Assembly: GCA_035384965.1 (NCBI GenBank) | Contig: DAOOJE010000016.1 | Span: forward strand, 17,234-81,233 | Direction of reading: 5' to 3' | DNA from: JAAYVZ01 sp035384965 | GTDB taxonomy: Bacteria; Acidobacteriota; Thermoanaerobaculia; Thermoanaerobaculales; Thermoanaerobaculaceae | DNA length: 64,000 bases | In this document: positions 1-8,059 of the stretch, in pieces | How positions within the stretch are numbered: position 1 is the stretch's first letter | Layout of the letters: each line of letters opens with the position of its first letter | Notes under the pieces: model-generated | Seen by the model: only the letters and a program-made list of their open reading frames with translations | Databases searched by the model: none | What the model was told of the DNA's origin: nothing | Made by a program: the position numbers and the translations under genes

Positions 1-30
1 GGCGACGAGGACGGTCTTCGATGCTCGCAT
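1..30 (-). CDS. 5' end of an unidentified protein, cut by the window edge
   Basis: Only the first ten codons are inside the window, reading M-R-A-S-K-T-V-L-V-A. The start is supported by a strong Shine-Dalgarno GGAGGAG ending six bases before the ATG. The fragment could be the beginning of a signal peptide or of a Rossmann strand, but it is too short to assign. It runs leftward, the same direction as rarA. Confidence 0.5.
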   Translation of the reverse strand, partial: MRASKTVLVA

Positions 31-190
31 GGCTGTCTCCTCCGGGTCTTCAAGGTTGCAGGTCGTGGCGAGCACGAGGCTCGCGGTTGCGTGTTGACCG
101 AGTGCGGCCAATGTCGAACCGCTCGGGGCATTCCCCCTCCTCGAGTATGGCAGGAAAGGCCAGGCAATGAAAGACAACCCGCCGGCGCGC

Positions 191-1510
191 TCACCGCGAG
201 CGGCGCGCCGCGATCTCGCGGAGCCGCTCGCGGATGCGCTTTTCCCACCCCTCCTCGGTCGGCTCGTACAGGCGTGGCTGCCCGAGTTCGGGCGGCAGGC
301 AGCGCATTTCGGCAACCTTTCCGGGCGTGTCGTGGGCGTGGACGTACCCGTCGCCGTAGCCGAGCTCGCGCATTAATCGGGTCGGGGCGTTGCGGAGGTG
401 GAGCGGAACCGGGTACGGCGGGCGCTCTCGAACCAAGGCGCGGGCGCGTCCGTACGCGAGGTACACCGAGTTGGACTTGGGCGCCAGGCACAGGTACAGC
501 GCCGCCTGCGCCAGCGCCAAGTTGCACTCCGGCATCCCCATGTGCTCGACTGCGTGGGCCGCGGCGGCCGCTTGCTCGAGCGCCCGCGGATCGGCCATGC
601 CGACGTCTTCCGATGCGATCCGCAGCAGGCGGCGCGCGATGAAGCGGGGGTCGGCCCCCCCTTCGAGCATGCGGGCCAGCCAGTACAGCGAGGCGTCGAG
701 GTCGGAGTTGCGGATCGACTTGTGCAGGGCGGAAATGAGGTTGTAGTGCTCCTCGCCGTCCTTGTCGTACCGGGCCAGGCGCTGCTGGGCGGCCTCCTGC
801 ACCAGCGCCGCGGTGAGCGTGCCGCCCTCGCCCGCGGCCTCGGCGGCAATCTCGAGAAGGTTGTACGCGATGCGGGCGTCGCCCGCGGCCTGGGCCGCGA
901 TCGCCCCCAGGACGTCCTCGGTGAACTCGAGCCGCCGGCCCCCGAGGCCGCGCTCGGGGTCCTCGAGAGCGCGGCGGAGCAGGACGACCACGTCCTCGTC
1001 GGCCAGCGGCTCGAGCACGTACACCTTGGCGCGCGACAGCAGCGCCGCGTTGAGGTCGAACGAGGGGTTCTCGGTGGTGGTGCCGATGAGCACCACGTCG
1101 CCGCTTTCCACGAACGGCAGGAAGGCGTCCTGTTGCGCCTTGTTGAAGCGGTGCACCTCGTCCACGAACAGCACGGTGCGGCGCCCGGTGGCGGCGCGCA
1201 GCCGCCGCGCCTCGTCCATCACGGCTCGCGCTTCCTTTACGCCCGACAGTACGGCCGAGAACGCGACCAGCTCGGCGTTGCACGCTGCGGCGAGCAGTCG
1301 CGCCAGCGTCGTCTTGCCGCACCCGGGCGGCCCCCAGAAAATGAGCGAGGGCAGCTCGCCCCGCGCCACCAGGCGCGTCAGCAGCCCCTCCTCGCCCAGC
1401 AGCGCCCGCTGGCCGACCACCTCGGCGAGGGTGCGGGGCCGCATGCGCTCGGCCAGCGGCGTTCCGGGCGCGAACCGGGCCGCCGCGCCGAAATCCAGTC
1501 GGCCGCTCAC
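191..1510 (-). CDS. rarA: Replication-associated recombination protein A (RarA/MgsA AAA+ ATPase)
   Basis: RarA is a cytoplasmic AAA+ ATPase related to clamp loaders and RuvB that acts at stalled replication forks. The 439-residue protein has Walker A GPPGCGKTT near residue 57, Walker B FVDEVHRFNK, the sensor-1 segment GTTTENPSFDLN with its arginine finger region, and the C-terminal tetramerisation domain with HYNLISALHKSIRNSD. This is the usual family length. I place the start at the GTG whose last two bases overlap the upstream aldolase stop (GTGA), because a longer reading would add about 50 residues antisense-like in composition that overlap the aldolase. The overlap implies translational coupling to the aldolase. 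Nothing looks degraded; the assignment is secure. Confidence 0.95.
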   Translation of the reverse strand: MSGRLDFGAAARFAPGTPLAERMRPRTLAEVVGQRALLGEEGLLTRLVARGELPSLIFWGPPGCGKTTLARLLAAACNAELVAFSAVLSGVKEARAVMDEARRLRAATGRRTVLFVDEVHRFNKAQQDAFLPFVESGDVVLIGTTTENPSFDLNAALLSRAKVYVLEPLADEDVVVLLRRALEDPERGLGGRRLEFTEDVLGAIAAQAAGDARIAYNLLEIAAEAAGEGGTLTAALVQEAAQQRLARYDKDGEEHYNLISALHKSIRNSDLDASLYWLARMLEGGADPRFIARRLLRIASEDVGMADPRALEQAAAAAHAVEHMGMPECNLALAQAALYLCLAPKSNSVYLAYGRARALVRERPPYPVPLHLRNAPTRLMRELGYGDGYVHAHDTPGKVAEMRCLPPELGQPRLYEPTEEGWEKRIRERLREIAARRSR

Positions 1511-2103
1511 GGCCGCCCTCCGTGGGCGGCCAGCGCCGTTGCAGCGAGCAGCTCCAAGATCTCCATGCGCTGCAACGCCTCGCGCAGCGTGGCGCCGGAG
1601 GTCATGGCGCCATGGCGCGCCATCACGACGGCCGGACCGCGCCCCAGGGCCAGCGCGCACTCCTCGGCCAGCTCGCGACTACCCGGCGGGAGCGCCGGGA
1701 CCCGGGCGATGCGAGGCACGAGCAGACCGCCCTCCCGCAGCAGGCCCGGATCGGGGATGGCGCCGCGCGTGGCGAGCGCCAGCACGGCGGGCGGGTGCGC
1801 GTGGACGAGAGCCGCCACCTCGGGGCAGCGACGGTAGGTCAGCAGGTGCGCGAGCGCTTCCGACGAGGCGCCGGAGGCAGGCTCGCCGTCGATCTCGCAC
1901 AGCACCAGCCTGGCGCCCACCAGCCGACCTTTCGACCACCCCGAGGGAGTGACGAGACAGCGCCTGTCGTCGAGGCGCACCGAAATGTTGCCCTCGGCCC
2001 CCCGCACGAGACCGAGGCGCGCCAGCGTCGCCCCGGCCGCGACGATCTCTGCCCGCAGTCTCTGCTCGAGCAGGCACGCCTCCCCGATCCGGACTCTCGC
2101 CAC
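1507..2103 (-). CDS. Class II aldolase/adducin family protein
   Basis: Class II aldolase-fold enzymes are zinc-dependent aldolases or epimerases of phosphosugars (fuculose-1-P aldolase, ribulose-5-P epimerase, MtnB dehydratase). Visible landmarks are GNISVR (phosphate-binding loop), TPSG, the catalytic acid in SSEA, the metal pair HAHPP and the third ligand in RHGAMTSG, so the active site looks complete. At 198 residues it matches the family (200-230). I choose the GTG start seven bases downstream of a TACACT box; an ORF reading from 2187 adds 28 residues without family similarity. It is the first gene of a two-gene unit with rarA. The substrate cannot be told from sequence; fuculose/rhamnulose-phosphate-type sugars or methylthioribulose-phosphate are possibilities. 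Confidence 0.8.
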   Translation of the reverse strand: MARVRIGEACLLEQRLRAEIVAAGATLARLGLVRGAEGNISVRLDDRRCLVTPSGWSKGRLVGARLVLCEIDGEPASGASSEALAHLLTYRRCPEVAALVHAHPPAVLALATRGAIPDPGLLREGGLLVPRIARVPALPPGSRELAEECALALGRGPAVVMARHGAMTSGATLREALQRMEILELLAATALAAHGGRP

Positions 2104-2110
2104 GCCGCGA

Positions 2111-2116
2111 AGTGTA
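2111..2116 (-). promoter_or_regulatory. -10 box (TACACT) of a probable leaderless transcript
   Basis: On the minus strand TACACT is followed by seven bases and then the GTG of the aldolase, and no Shine-Dalgarno lies between. This is the same geometry as at six other starts in the window. No clear -35 element was seen. Confidence 0.5.
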
Positions 2117-2229
2117 CCCTGGCACCGCCGGAGCGGCGGCGTGCCGGGCAGCCGGACGTCGCGGTGCGGCAGCCCCTGCATCCTCACACGCGCCGTCGGA
2201 CAGAGGGCGCAAAGTCAGGATTCGGCCCG

Positions 2230-2258
2230 TTGACGCCTCGCAGCGGGCAGACTAGAGT
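2230..2258 (+). promoter_or_regulatory. Sigma70-type promoter for the DUF4143-like ATPase
   Basis: TTGACG (-35) and TAGAGT (-10) are separated by exactly 17 bases. Transcription would begin near 2265, giving a leader of about 50 bases before the ATG at 2317. Confidence 0.65.
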
Positions 2259-2316
2259 GCGGTTCGCGGCCCCACTGGCGAGTGCTGTGCCCGGTCGGAC
2301 CCCCTGGAGCAGACTC

Positions 2317-3612
2317 ATGATCGAACGACACGTGGCCCCTGTGGTGCTCGAGGCACTCGCGAGCTCGCCGGCTGTCGCCATCGTCGGCGCGAGGCGATGC
2401 GGCAAGGCGGCGCTCGCCGAGTCGCTCGAAGGTACGCGTGTCGCCCGGCGGGTCTTCGACGCCGCGAACCGGGTCGTGCACACCGCCGTCCGCCTCGACC
2501 TGCGCACCTTCCTGCACGCAACGGCAGGCCCTGTCCTGCTCCTCAACGCCCACAACGCGCCCCGCGTCCTGGAGCAGGTCGCGGGAGCAGCCGGCGAGTT
2601 CACGACACCTGGCCAGCTCCTCCTCACCTCGTCGAGCGCCTTGCCGCCCGTTCCGACCCGAGAGGGCTCCACGCCGCCCATCGCGCGCGTGAGGATGTAC
2701 CCTCTCTCGCAGGGCGAGATCGCCGGAGCACGAGAATCGTTCCTCGGACGCATGCTTTCTCCCGAGCCTCTGCCGGTCTCCGCTCCAGCCATCGGCCTCG
2801 ACGAGCTGTGGTACCGCATGGTGCGCGGCGGGTTTCCCGAAGCCGTGGGGCTCGGGTCGTTCGAGCAGCGAGCGGCGTGGTTCGACTGGTACCTCGATCG
2901 CGTCGTGGCCTCGACTCGCATCGAACTCGCATCGACCAACGGCTACCATCGTCTGCCGTCGATCCTGGCCGACGTGGCGGCGGCGTCCTCCGGGCTCGTC
3001 GCCAAGGAGCGACTGCGCCGGGCCGCCCTGGTCTTCCTCGGCGGGTCGCCGTCCCGGTGGAGGCGAATCAAGCGCCTCGTGCTGCGGCAGGCGCGCCGGT
3101 CCGTTCCAGCCGCGGTGCGGCGCCACTACCTGCAGGTCCTGGAGCGCACCTTCCTCGTCGATCGGCTCCCGGGCTGGTCGCCGCCCGGTCGCCAGGCCTC
3201 CTCGCCGGCGCAGCGCTTCGTGGCGGACAGCGGGCTGCTGTGCCACCTGCTCGACCTGCCGGAACACCCTGGCGACGAGTTGCGAATGCTCGACCCCATG
3301 ACCTTTTCGTTCGTGGCGGGGGAGCTGCGAAAGCAGGCAAGCTGGAGCAGCACGCCGGTGAAGTTGAGCAGCTTCAGGCCGGCCGGCGGATCGCCGCCGG
3401 TGCTGGTGCTCGAGGGCGCAGAGGACCGCTGCGCCGGGCTCGTCGTGCGGCCGTGCTCGGTCGACCGGGGTTGTCTGTCGGCGCTCGAAGCCCTGGCTGC
3501 GGCTGCCGGCAACACCTTCGTGCGCGGCGCGATCCTCCACTGCGGCGCCGAGACGATTCCCTTCGGAAAAGGCCTCAAGGCGATTCCGATCAGCGCCGTC
3601 TGGCACTGGTGA
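2317..3612 (+). CDS. DUF4143-type AAA ATPase with degenerate nucleotide-binding motifs
   Basis: The 431-residue protein has the layout of the AAA_14/DUF4143 family: N-terminal P-loop domain, a TSSS sensor segment, RVRMYPLSQGEI (family: L-x-PLS-x-E), a helical middle and a C-terminal restriction-nuclease-like DUF4143 domain. The P-loop reads GARRCGKA (residues 24-31), so the final Thr/Ser is Ala, and the Walker B position reads LLLNAHN (74-80), where both acids of the expected D-E pair are Asn and Ala. Magnesium-ATP chemistry is therefore probably lost. Function in the family is poorly known. The gene has its own consensus promoter and stands alone, ending 18 bases from the convergent TPR gene. 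The start is the only ATG preceding the conserved N-terminus. Confidence 0.7.
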   Translation: MIERHVAPVVLEALASSPAVAIVGARRCGKAALAESLEGTRVARRVFDAANRVVHTAVRLDLRTFLHATAGPVLLLNAHNAPRVLEQVAGAAGEFTTPGQLLLTSSSALPPVPTREGSTPPIARVRMYPLSQGEIAGARESFLGRMLSPEPLPVSAPAIGLDELWYRMVRGGFPEAVGLGSFEQRAAWFDWYLDRVVASTRIELASTNGYHRLPSILADVAAASSGLVAKERLRRAALVFLGGSPSRWRRIKRLVLRQARRSVPAAVRRHYLQVLERTFLVDRLPGWSPPGRQASSPAQRFVADSGLLCHLLDLPEHPGDELRMLDPMTFSFVAGELRKQASWSSTPVKLSSFRPAGGSPPVLVLEGAEDRCAGLVVRPCSVDRGCLSALEALAAAAGNTFVRGAILHCGAETIPFGKGLKAIPISAVWHW

Positions 3613-3630
3613 GGCCGGAGAAGGTCCGAC

Positions 3631-4260
3631 CTACCGCGCAGGCGCGGCCGCCTTGCGAGCGGCGATTTCCTTCTCGAGCGGGGCAAGGTCGGGGAAGTTG
3701 GCAGGCTTCACGGGCAGCGCCTTGAGCTCGGCCAGGACGCGCTCGGCGCCGGCCGGATCGTCCAGATCGAAGAGCTTGACGATCAAGAGGTTGAAGCGGG
3801 ACTGCCAGTGCGCCGGCGCCAGGCTCGCGGCGCGCTCGAACAGCTCGGCGGCCTTGCGCGGGTTGCCGGTTTCGCGGTACGCCACGCCGGAGTCGGTGAG
3901 CACGTCGGGTGAGTCGTCACGCAGCCGCCGCGCCCGCTCGTAGTAGTCGTTGGCACTCTTGAAACGGCCCATGTCGTAAAGGACGTTGCCGACCTCCACG
4001 AGGGTCTCGTAGTCCTCGGGGCCGCGGGCCAGCTTCGTCTCGAGGTCGCGAAGCCGCGCCGCCAGTCGCTCGTCCACGGCCGCCGGGGCGCTCCCCGCGC
4101 CGAGGGGAGGCGCGCCGGGCACGCCGGCGTGCGGGTCTGCCGTGGCAGGGACGGACGGACGGGCAGGTGCAGGCCGGGGTTGCCGCTGGCCGGCAAGGTA
4201 GCCGCCGAAGAACCCGAACAGGGCTCCGACGATGAGGGTCACGAACGGGTTCTTCCACAT
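3631..4260 (-). CDS. Membrane-anchored TPR protein
   Basis: A 209-residue protein with an N-terminal membrane segment (residues 6-24, small-residue-rich GALFGFFGGYLAG), a Pro/Ala-rich linker, then about three tetratricopeptide repeats from residue 75 to 170 (for example the units beginning DYETLVEVGNVLYDMGRF and PDVLTDSGVAYRETGN). TPR solenoids bind protein partners; here the domain is predicted outside the cytoplasm or at the membrane face. The start has GAGG five bases upstream of ATG. It is followed, in its upstream direction, by another exported protein on the same strand, about 18 bases away, so the two probably form a unit. No partner can be named. Confidence 0.75.
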   Translation of the reverse strand: MWKNPFVTLIVGALFGFFGGYLAGQRQPRPAPARPSVPATADPHAGVPGAPPLGAGSAPAAVDERLAARLRDLETKLARGPEDYETLVEVGNVLYDMGRFKSANDYYERARRLRDDSPDVLTDSGVAYRETGNPRKAAELFERAASLAPAHWQSRFNLLIVKLFDLDDPAGAERVLAELKALPVKPANFPDLAPLEKEIAARKAAAPAR

Positions 4261-4278
4261 GTCGACCTCGGGGCGAGC

Positions 4279-5028
4279 CTAGCGCGGCTCGCGTTTCGCA
4301 ACCCAGATGCCGGCGGCTGGCATTCCCGCCGCGAGGTTCGTGGCGCTCCACGAACCCTCGAGCTGCTTGCTGCCGTCCCGGGACACGAGGCGGCCGCTGT
4401 ACACCGCCACGAACCCCTGCTGTGTGTCGATGCGCTCGAGGCGCACGATGTCGCCGATGAGGGTGCCGCGGAGCGAGCCCTTCCACCCTCCGGCGAGCTG
4501 GTACACACCCGTCACCAGCGTGCCATCGAGACGGAGGTCGAACGTGCCTTTCAACCCTCCGGGCTCGATCGCCACGGTCCATCGCCCCGACAGCTCGTCC
4601 TGCACGGCCTGGCTCGCATCCTCGAGCCGCTTGATCTCGGCCTGCATCTGCTCCAGCACGCTGCGGCGCACGCCAATGGCGGTGCGCAGCATCTGGCAGG
4701 CACCGATGAGCCTGGTCACCTCGGCCTCGGCCCTCGCAATGTCGGAGGAACGGGCCTGCAGGCCCGAAACCTCTTCGCCCTCGCGCTCGGCCCGGATGAG
4801 GTCGTCACCCAGACGAAGCAACCGCGCCGAGGCGTCGCCGAGCTCTGCCTGCGCCTTCTCGAGGCCGGCCAGGTCGCCGGCCAGCAGCCGCTTTTCGATC
4901 TCGACCTGGGCCCTGAACACCTCCAGGACCGGGTCCCGGTACTGGCCCGCCGCCGGCGCGCCGAGCCCGCACACGATCAGAGCCGCCCCGAGCACTCGCC
5001 GCATCAGCCACCCCCTCGCGGTGGGCAT
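4279..5028 (-). CDS. Exported coiled-coil protein of unknown function
   Basis: A 249-residue protein with a signal peptide (hydrophobic run after residue 9, cleavage likely after the APAAG segment), a charged helical region (about residues 35-150) likely to form a coiled coil, and a C-terminal beta-rich domain of about 100 residues beginning LSGRWTVAIEPGG, with alternating strands such as GTFDLRLDGTLVTGVY and GSLRGTLIGDIVRLER that resemble small lipocalin-like or DUF-type beta sandwiches. I chose the start at 5028 because GGAGGG lies five bases upstream; the ATG at 5004 is an alternative that gives a shorter n-region. The function is unknown. It is probably cotranscribed with the following TPR protein. 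Confidence 0.65.
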   Translation of the reverse strand: MPTARGWLMRRVLGAALIVCGLGAPAAGQYRDPVLEVFRAQVEIEKRLLAGDLAGLEKAQAELGDASARLLRLGDDLIRAEREGEEVSGLQARSSDIARAEAEVTRLIGACQMLRTAIGVRRSVLEQMQAEIKRLEDASQAVQDELSGRWTVAIEPGGLKGTFDLRLDGTLVTGVYQLAGGWKGSLRGTLIGDIVRLERIDTQQGFVAVYSGRLVSRDGSKQLEGSWSATNLAAGMPAAGIWVAKREPR

Positions 5029-5153
5029 CTGCCCTCCATCCCGCATACGGATCGACCGCTGCCGCCGTTCACCCGCAAGCCTCCGCCCGCGTCCTCGGGG
5101 CCACACTACCACACCGGCGGGACCACCAGGCCACACAGGACCCGCTGGGCGGC

Positions 5154-5159
5154 TACAAT
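5154..5159 (+). promoter_or_regulatory. -10 box (TACAAT) of a probable leaderless transcript
   Basis: TACAAT lies five bases before the GTG start of the NfeD-like gene, with no Shine-Dalgarno between. Confidence 0.5.
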
Positions 5160-5164
5160 GGGTC

Positions 5165-5674
5165 GTGACCTGGGCGTTCATCTACCTCGCGTGCCTGCTC
5201 GTCGGCTTGGTGCTGGCGGCGGTGACGGGGCTGTTCGGCGACATCCGTGCCCTGCTGCAAAGCCAGCCGGTGGCGCCCCCTGCCGATCACTCCCCGGCGC
5301 TGTTCAACTTCGTGGTGCGACGCGTTGCCGCCGGCCTGTGCGCCTTCGGCGCGGCTGGGCTGATCCTGGCGACGCGCGGGCGCGAGCACGTCGAGGTGAC
5401 GCTGGGTGGCGCCATCCTCGCCGGGCTCGCCGCCGTTGTCGTCACCATGGTGCTGCTGCGCCGCCGCCGGCCCCCGCTTCCGCGCCCGGGCACGGCGCTG
5501 GTGGTGCGCGAGATCCCCCCTGGCGGCTACGGTCAGATCCGCTTGCCCGAGCACACCGGTGGGCTGTTGCTCGCGGCCCGGAGCGACGATCCGCAGCCGA
5601 TTCCGGCCGGCAGCGAGGTGGAGGTGGTGGACACCGCGCGGAGCGTCGTGCTGGTGCGCCGGGTCGGGCCGTGA
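5165..5674 (+). CDS. NfeD-like membrane protein
   Basis: This 169-residue protein has two or three membrane segments (about residues 2-22, 45-65 and 74-92), a basic RRRR stop-transfer stretch, and a C-terminal soluble domain with an OB-fold pattern (PGTALVVREIPPGGYGQIRL ... SEVEVVDTARSVVLVRRV). That architecture is shared with short NfeD/YuaF proteins of membrane-domain organisation. The only reasonable start is the GTG directly after the TACAAT box; upstream sequence in this frame is antisense to the preceding gene. The stop overlaps the maf start (GTGA), so the two genes are translationally coupled. The family call is moderate because the OB-fold match is by pattern only. Confidence 0.6.
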   Translation: MTWAFIYLACLLVGLVLAAVTGLFGDIRALLQSQPVAPPADHSPALFNFVVRRVAAGLCAFGAAGLILATRGREHVEVTLGGAILAGLAAVVVTMVLLRRRRPPLPRPGTALVVREIPPGGYGQIRLPEHTGGLLLAARSDDPQPIPAGSEVEVVDTARSVVLVRRVGP

Positions 5675-6300
5675 CGACGGCTCCGCCCCTTCAGCTCGTG
5701 CTGGCCTCGGCGTCGCCCCGCCGCCGGGAGCTGCTGGAACGTCTCGGCCTCGAGCTCCTCGTGGCGCCGGCAGACGTCGACGAGACGCCGGTCGCGGGCG
5801 AGCCCGGACCGGTTCACGCTGCGCGGGTGGCGGCCGCCAAGGCCGCCATGGCGGCAGCCCGGTGCCCCGAGCTGCCGGTGCTGGCCGCCGATACGGTCGT
5901 GCTTCGCGGCGACCGCATCTTCGGCAAGCCCGGCGACCGCCGGGAAGCGGCCGCGATGCTGACCGCCCTTGCCGGCGTCACACACGTGGTGGCGACCGCG
6001 ACAGTGGTGCGCTGGAGGGGGGCGTCGGCCTCCCATCTCGAGCTCGCCCGCGTCACTTTCGTGCCTTTCGACGCCGGGCTGTACACCTGGTACGCGGGCA
6101 CCGGCGAAGGCGACGACAAGGCCGGCGCGTACGCGGTGCAGGGCAAGGGCGCCGTGCTCGTCGAGCGCGTCGAGGGCAACGTGCAGGCGGTCGTCGGCTT
6201 GCCGCTCGCCGTTGTGCCCTCTCTGCTGCAGCGCGTCGGGCTGCGCCTCGCGACCGCGAACGGGCGGCTCACCGTCGTGCCCGCGCCGGGCCTGAAATAA
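5671..6300 (+). CDS. maf: Maf nucleoside triphosphate pyrophosphatase
   Basis: Maf proteins hydrolyse non-canonical or pyrimidine nucleoside triphosphates (dTTP/UTP, m5UTP) to monophosphates and are linked to septum control. The 209-residue protein shows the full signature: LASASPRRRELL at residues 9-20, the catalytic DADTVV-like segment (AADTVVLRGD), KPGD, and the C-terminal GDDKAGAYAVQGKGA and VVGLPL blocks. The GDDKAGAY motif fits the dTTPase/UTPase (YhdE) type. It starts at a GTG that overlaps the NfeD-like stop, and ends 50 bases before the metal-efflux operon. Confidence 0.92.
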   Translation: MTTAPPLQLVLASASPRRRELLERLGLELLVAPADVDETPVAGEPGPVHAARVAAAKAAMAAARCPELPVLAADTVVLRGDRIFGKPGDRREAAAMLTALAGVTHVVATATVVRWRGASASHLELARVTFVPFDAGLYTWYAGTGEGDDKAGAYAVQGKGAVLVERVEGNVQAVVGLPLAVVPSLLQRVGLRLATANGRLTVVPAPGLK

Positions 6301-6349
6301 GGGCCCCGCGCCCGTGGTTGCACGGCAGGGAGCGCGCTTGGTGCGGACA

Positions 6350-6685
6350 ATGGCAGGTCTCGCAGTTCTCGTCATGGCGCTGGTGGGGTCCGGCATCGGT
6401 CCCCCGTGCGGTCTCCTGCCTTCCCCGGCCCCTACCCACCGCTGCTCGTGCTGCCCTGCCGGCCAGCCGTGCGGTTGCTGCACGGGCTCGCCGGCGCCAG
6501 CCGACCACGAGCGTCCCGGCCAGCCGGCGCCCCGCGCCTCGCTTGCCGCGCCACCGCCCGCCCTGCTCTTGCACCTCGCTGCCGCTGCCCTCCCGGCGGC
6601 TGCCTTCGAGACCGGCCTCGCGACCGAGCCTCGCGAACTCGCCGTCCCGCCTCCGTTCCTGACCGGCCACGCCTTCCGCTGCTAG
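6350..6685 (+). CDS. Small exported Cys/Pro-rich protein heading the metal-efflux operon
   Basis: A 111-residue protein with an N-terminal signal-like segment (MAGLAVLVMALVGSGIG), a cluster of cysteines (CGLLP, HRCSCCPAGQPCGCC) around residues 20-45, and a Pro/Ala-rich remainder with a second hydrophobic stretch. Small cysteine-rich exported proteins often precede Cus/Czc operons and are thought to bind metal. Position and cysteines support a metal-related role, but there is no family I recognise. A GTG at 6314 in frame would add 12 residues; the ATG is preferred because it puts the hydrophobic segment at the N-terminus. Confidence 0.5.
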   Translation: MAGLAVLVMALVGSGIGPPCGLLPSPAPTHRCSCCPAGQPCGCCTGSPAPADHERPGQPAPRASLAAPPPALLLHLAAAALPAAAFETGLATEPRELAVPPPFLTGHAFRC

Positions 6686-6706
6686 ACACCTCCCGGGAAG
6701 AGGTGT
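6686..6706 (+). promoter_or_regulatory. 7-bp perfect inverted repeat between the small protein and the outer-membrane channel
   Basis: ACACCTC and GAGGTGT pair perfectly around a 7-base loop, starting on the base after the stop codon of the small protein. There is no T-run, so it is not a classical terminator. It may be an operator, or an RNA hairpin that sets the relative expression of the first and later genes. Confidence 0.4.
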
Positions 6707-6754
6707 GCCCGGACGGGGCGGCGACCGCCGTTTCGCAAGAGTGTGGAGGTGTTC

Positions 6755-8059
6755 ATGAAAAGGAGAGACAGCACGCGCCGGGCGGCTGCCGTGGCGGCCG
6801 GGCTGGCGCTCGCAGCAGCCGCTGCCAGCGCGGAAGCCCCTACCCCGGCGGCGCCGGTCGAGATCCTGGTCGAGGAAGCGCTGCGTGATTCGCCATCGCT
6901 CGAGGCACTGCGAGAACGGGTGGCTGCGGCGCGGGAGCTGGTGCGTCCCGCTGGCGCCCTGCCGCCGCCGATGTTCGAACTCATGCTGCAGAACGAGCGG
7001 TTCGATCGCCTCACGGTGGGCGAGTCGGGGATGTCGATGGTCGGCCCCGAGGTGCGCCAGCACCTGCCGTGGCCCCGCGCCCGCGCGGCGCGCCGGGCCG
7101 CGGCCGAACTCGACGTGCGCTCGCGCGAGGCCGAACTCGAGCTGGCCCGGCGCGAGCTCGTGAAGGCAGTGCGGCAAACCGCGGCTGCGCTGTGGTCGGT
7201 CGGGCAACGGCACGAGCTGCTGGCGCACGCCGCCGAGCTGCAGCAGCTGCTGGCGGCGACCGTCGCGGCACTCTACGGCACGGGGCACGACGAGCAGGCC
7301 GCCGTCGTGCGCGCTCGCCTCGAAGGCACCCGCCTCGCCCGACAGCAGCTCGAACTGGAAGGCACCCGCGAGGGCCTGCAGGCAGCCCTCGCGAGGCTGC
7401 TCGGGCAGCCCCCGGGCCTGGCGCCCGGCCGCATCGCCGCCCTCCCGACGGCGGCACTGCCGCCGCCTCCCTGGGGTGAGGCCGCCGTGACGTCCTCCCC
7501 GCTCGTGACGGCCCGGCGGCTGGCCGTGGCGCAGGCTGAGCGCGAGGAAGAACTCGCCCGGCTCGCGCTACGTCCCGGCCTGACGGTGGGGGCGGGTCTC
7601 GGGTACCGGGGCGACCTCGACCCCGTGGTGTCGCTGCGCTTCGGGCTCGAGCTGCCGGTGTGGCGGCGCGGGGCGCAGGAACCCGCGCTGCGGGCGGCCA
7701 GTCACGCGGCCGCGGCGGCCCGTGCCGAGCTGCGGCAGGCCGAGCTGGATGTCGCGGCCGAGGCGGCTCGCCTCGAAGCCGAGTGGCGCCGCGCCCGCTC
7801 GGTGGCGGCGCTCGTCGAATCGACGCTGCTGCCCCAGACCTCGGCCGCAGTCGACGCGGCCCGCTCGGCCTACCTCGGCGAGCGCGGCGAGCTGTCGATG
7901 GTCGTGGAGGCGCTGCGCCTGTGGCTCGAGGCGCGGGTCGAACTCGTGGAGCTGCAGGCGCTGACGGCCGCCATCGAGGCGGAAGTGCTGGCGCTGGTGG
8001 GCGAGGTTCCGGCGAGCCCCGACCGTGGCTCGCCGGTACAGACAGGAGGTGCGCAATGA
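6755..8059 (+). CDS. TolC-family outer-membrane efflux channel (CusC/CzcC-like)
   Basis: This is the outer-membrane duct of a tripartite heavy-metal efflux system. The 434-residue protein has a signal peptide (basic MKRRDSTRR, then an Ala-rich hydrophobic core ending ASA-EA) and two OEP repeats made of long amphipathic helices (residues 40-230 and 240-425), the length expected for CzcC-type channels. The ATG has GGAGG five bases upstream, which decides it over an ATG-like codon four residues earlier. Its stop overlaps the adaptor start (ATGA). No lipobox cysteine is evident at the signal end. Confidence 0.88.
   Translation: MKRRDSTRRAAAVAAGLALAAAAASAEAPTPAAPVEILVEEALRDSPSLEALRERVAAARELVRPAGALPPPMFELMLQNERFDRLTVGESGMSMVGPEVRQHLPWPRARAARRAAAELDVRSREAELELARRELVKAVRQTAAALWSVGQRHELLAHAAELQQLLAATVAALYGTGHDEQAAVVRARLEGTRLARQQLELEGTREGLQAALARLLGQPPGLAPGRIAALPTAALPPPPWGEAAVTSSPLVTARRLAVAQAEREEELARLALRPGLTVGAGLGYRGDLDPVVSLRFGLELPVWRRGAQEPALRAASHAAAAARAELRQAELDVAAEAARLEAEWRRARSVAALVESTLLPQTSAAVDAARSAYLGERGELSMVVEALRLWLEARVELVELQALTAAIEAEVLALVGEVPASPDRGSPVQTGGAQ

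Noticed and set aside
398..1837. A 479-codon plus-strand frame over rarA and the aldolase
   Set aside because: Antisense to two conserved genes, with low-complexity Arg/Gly/Ala product and no motif.
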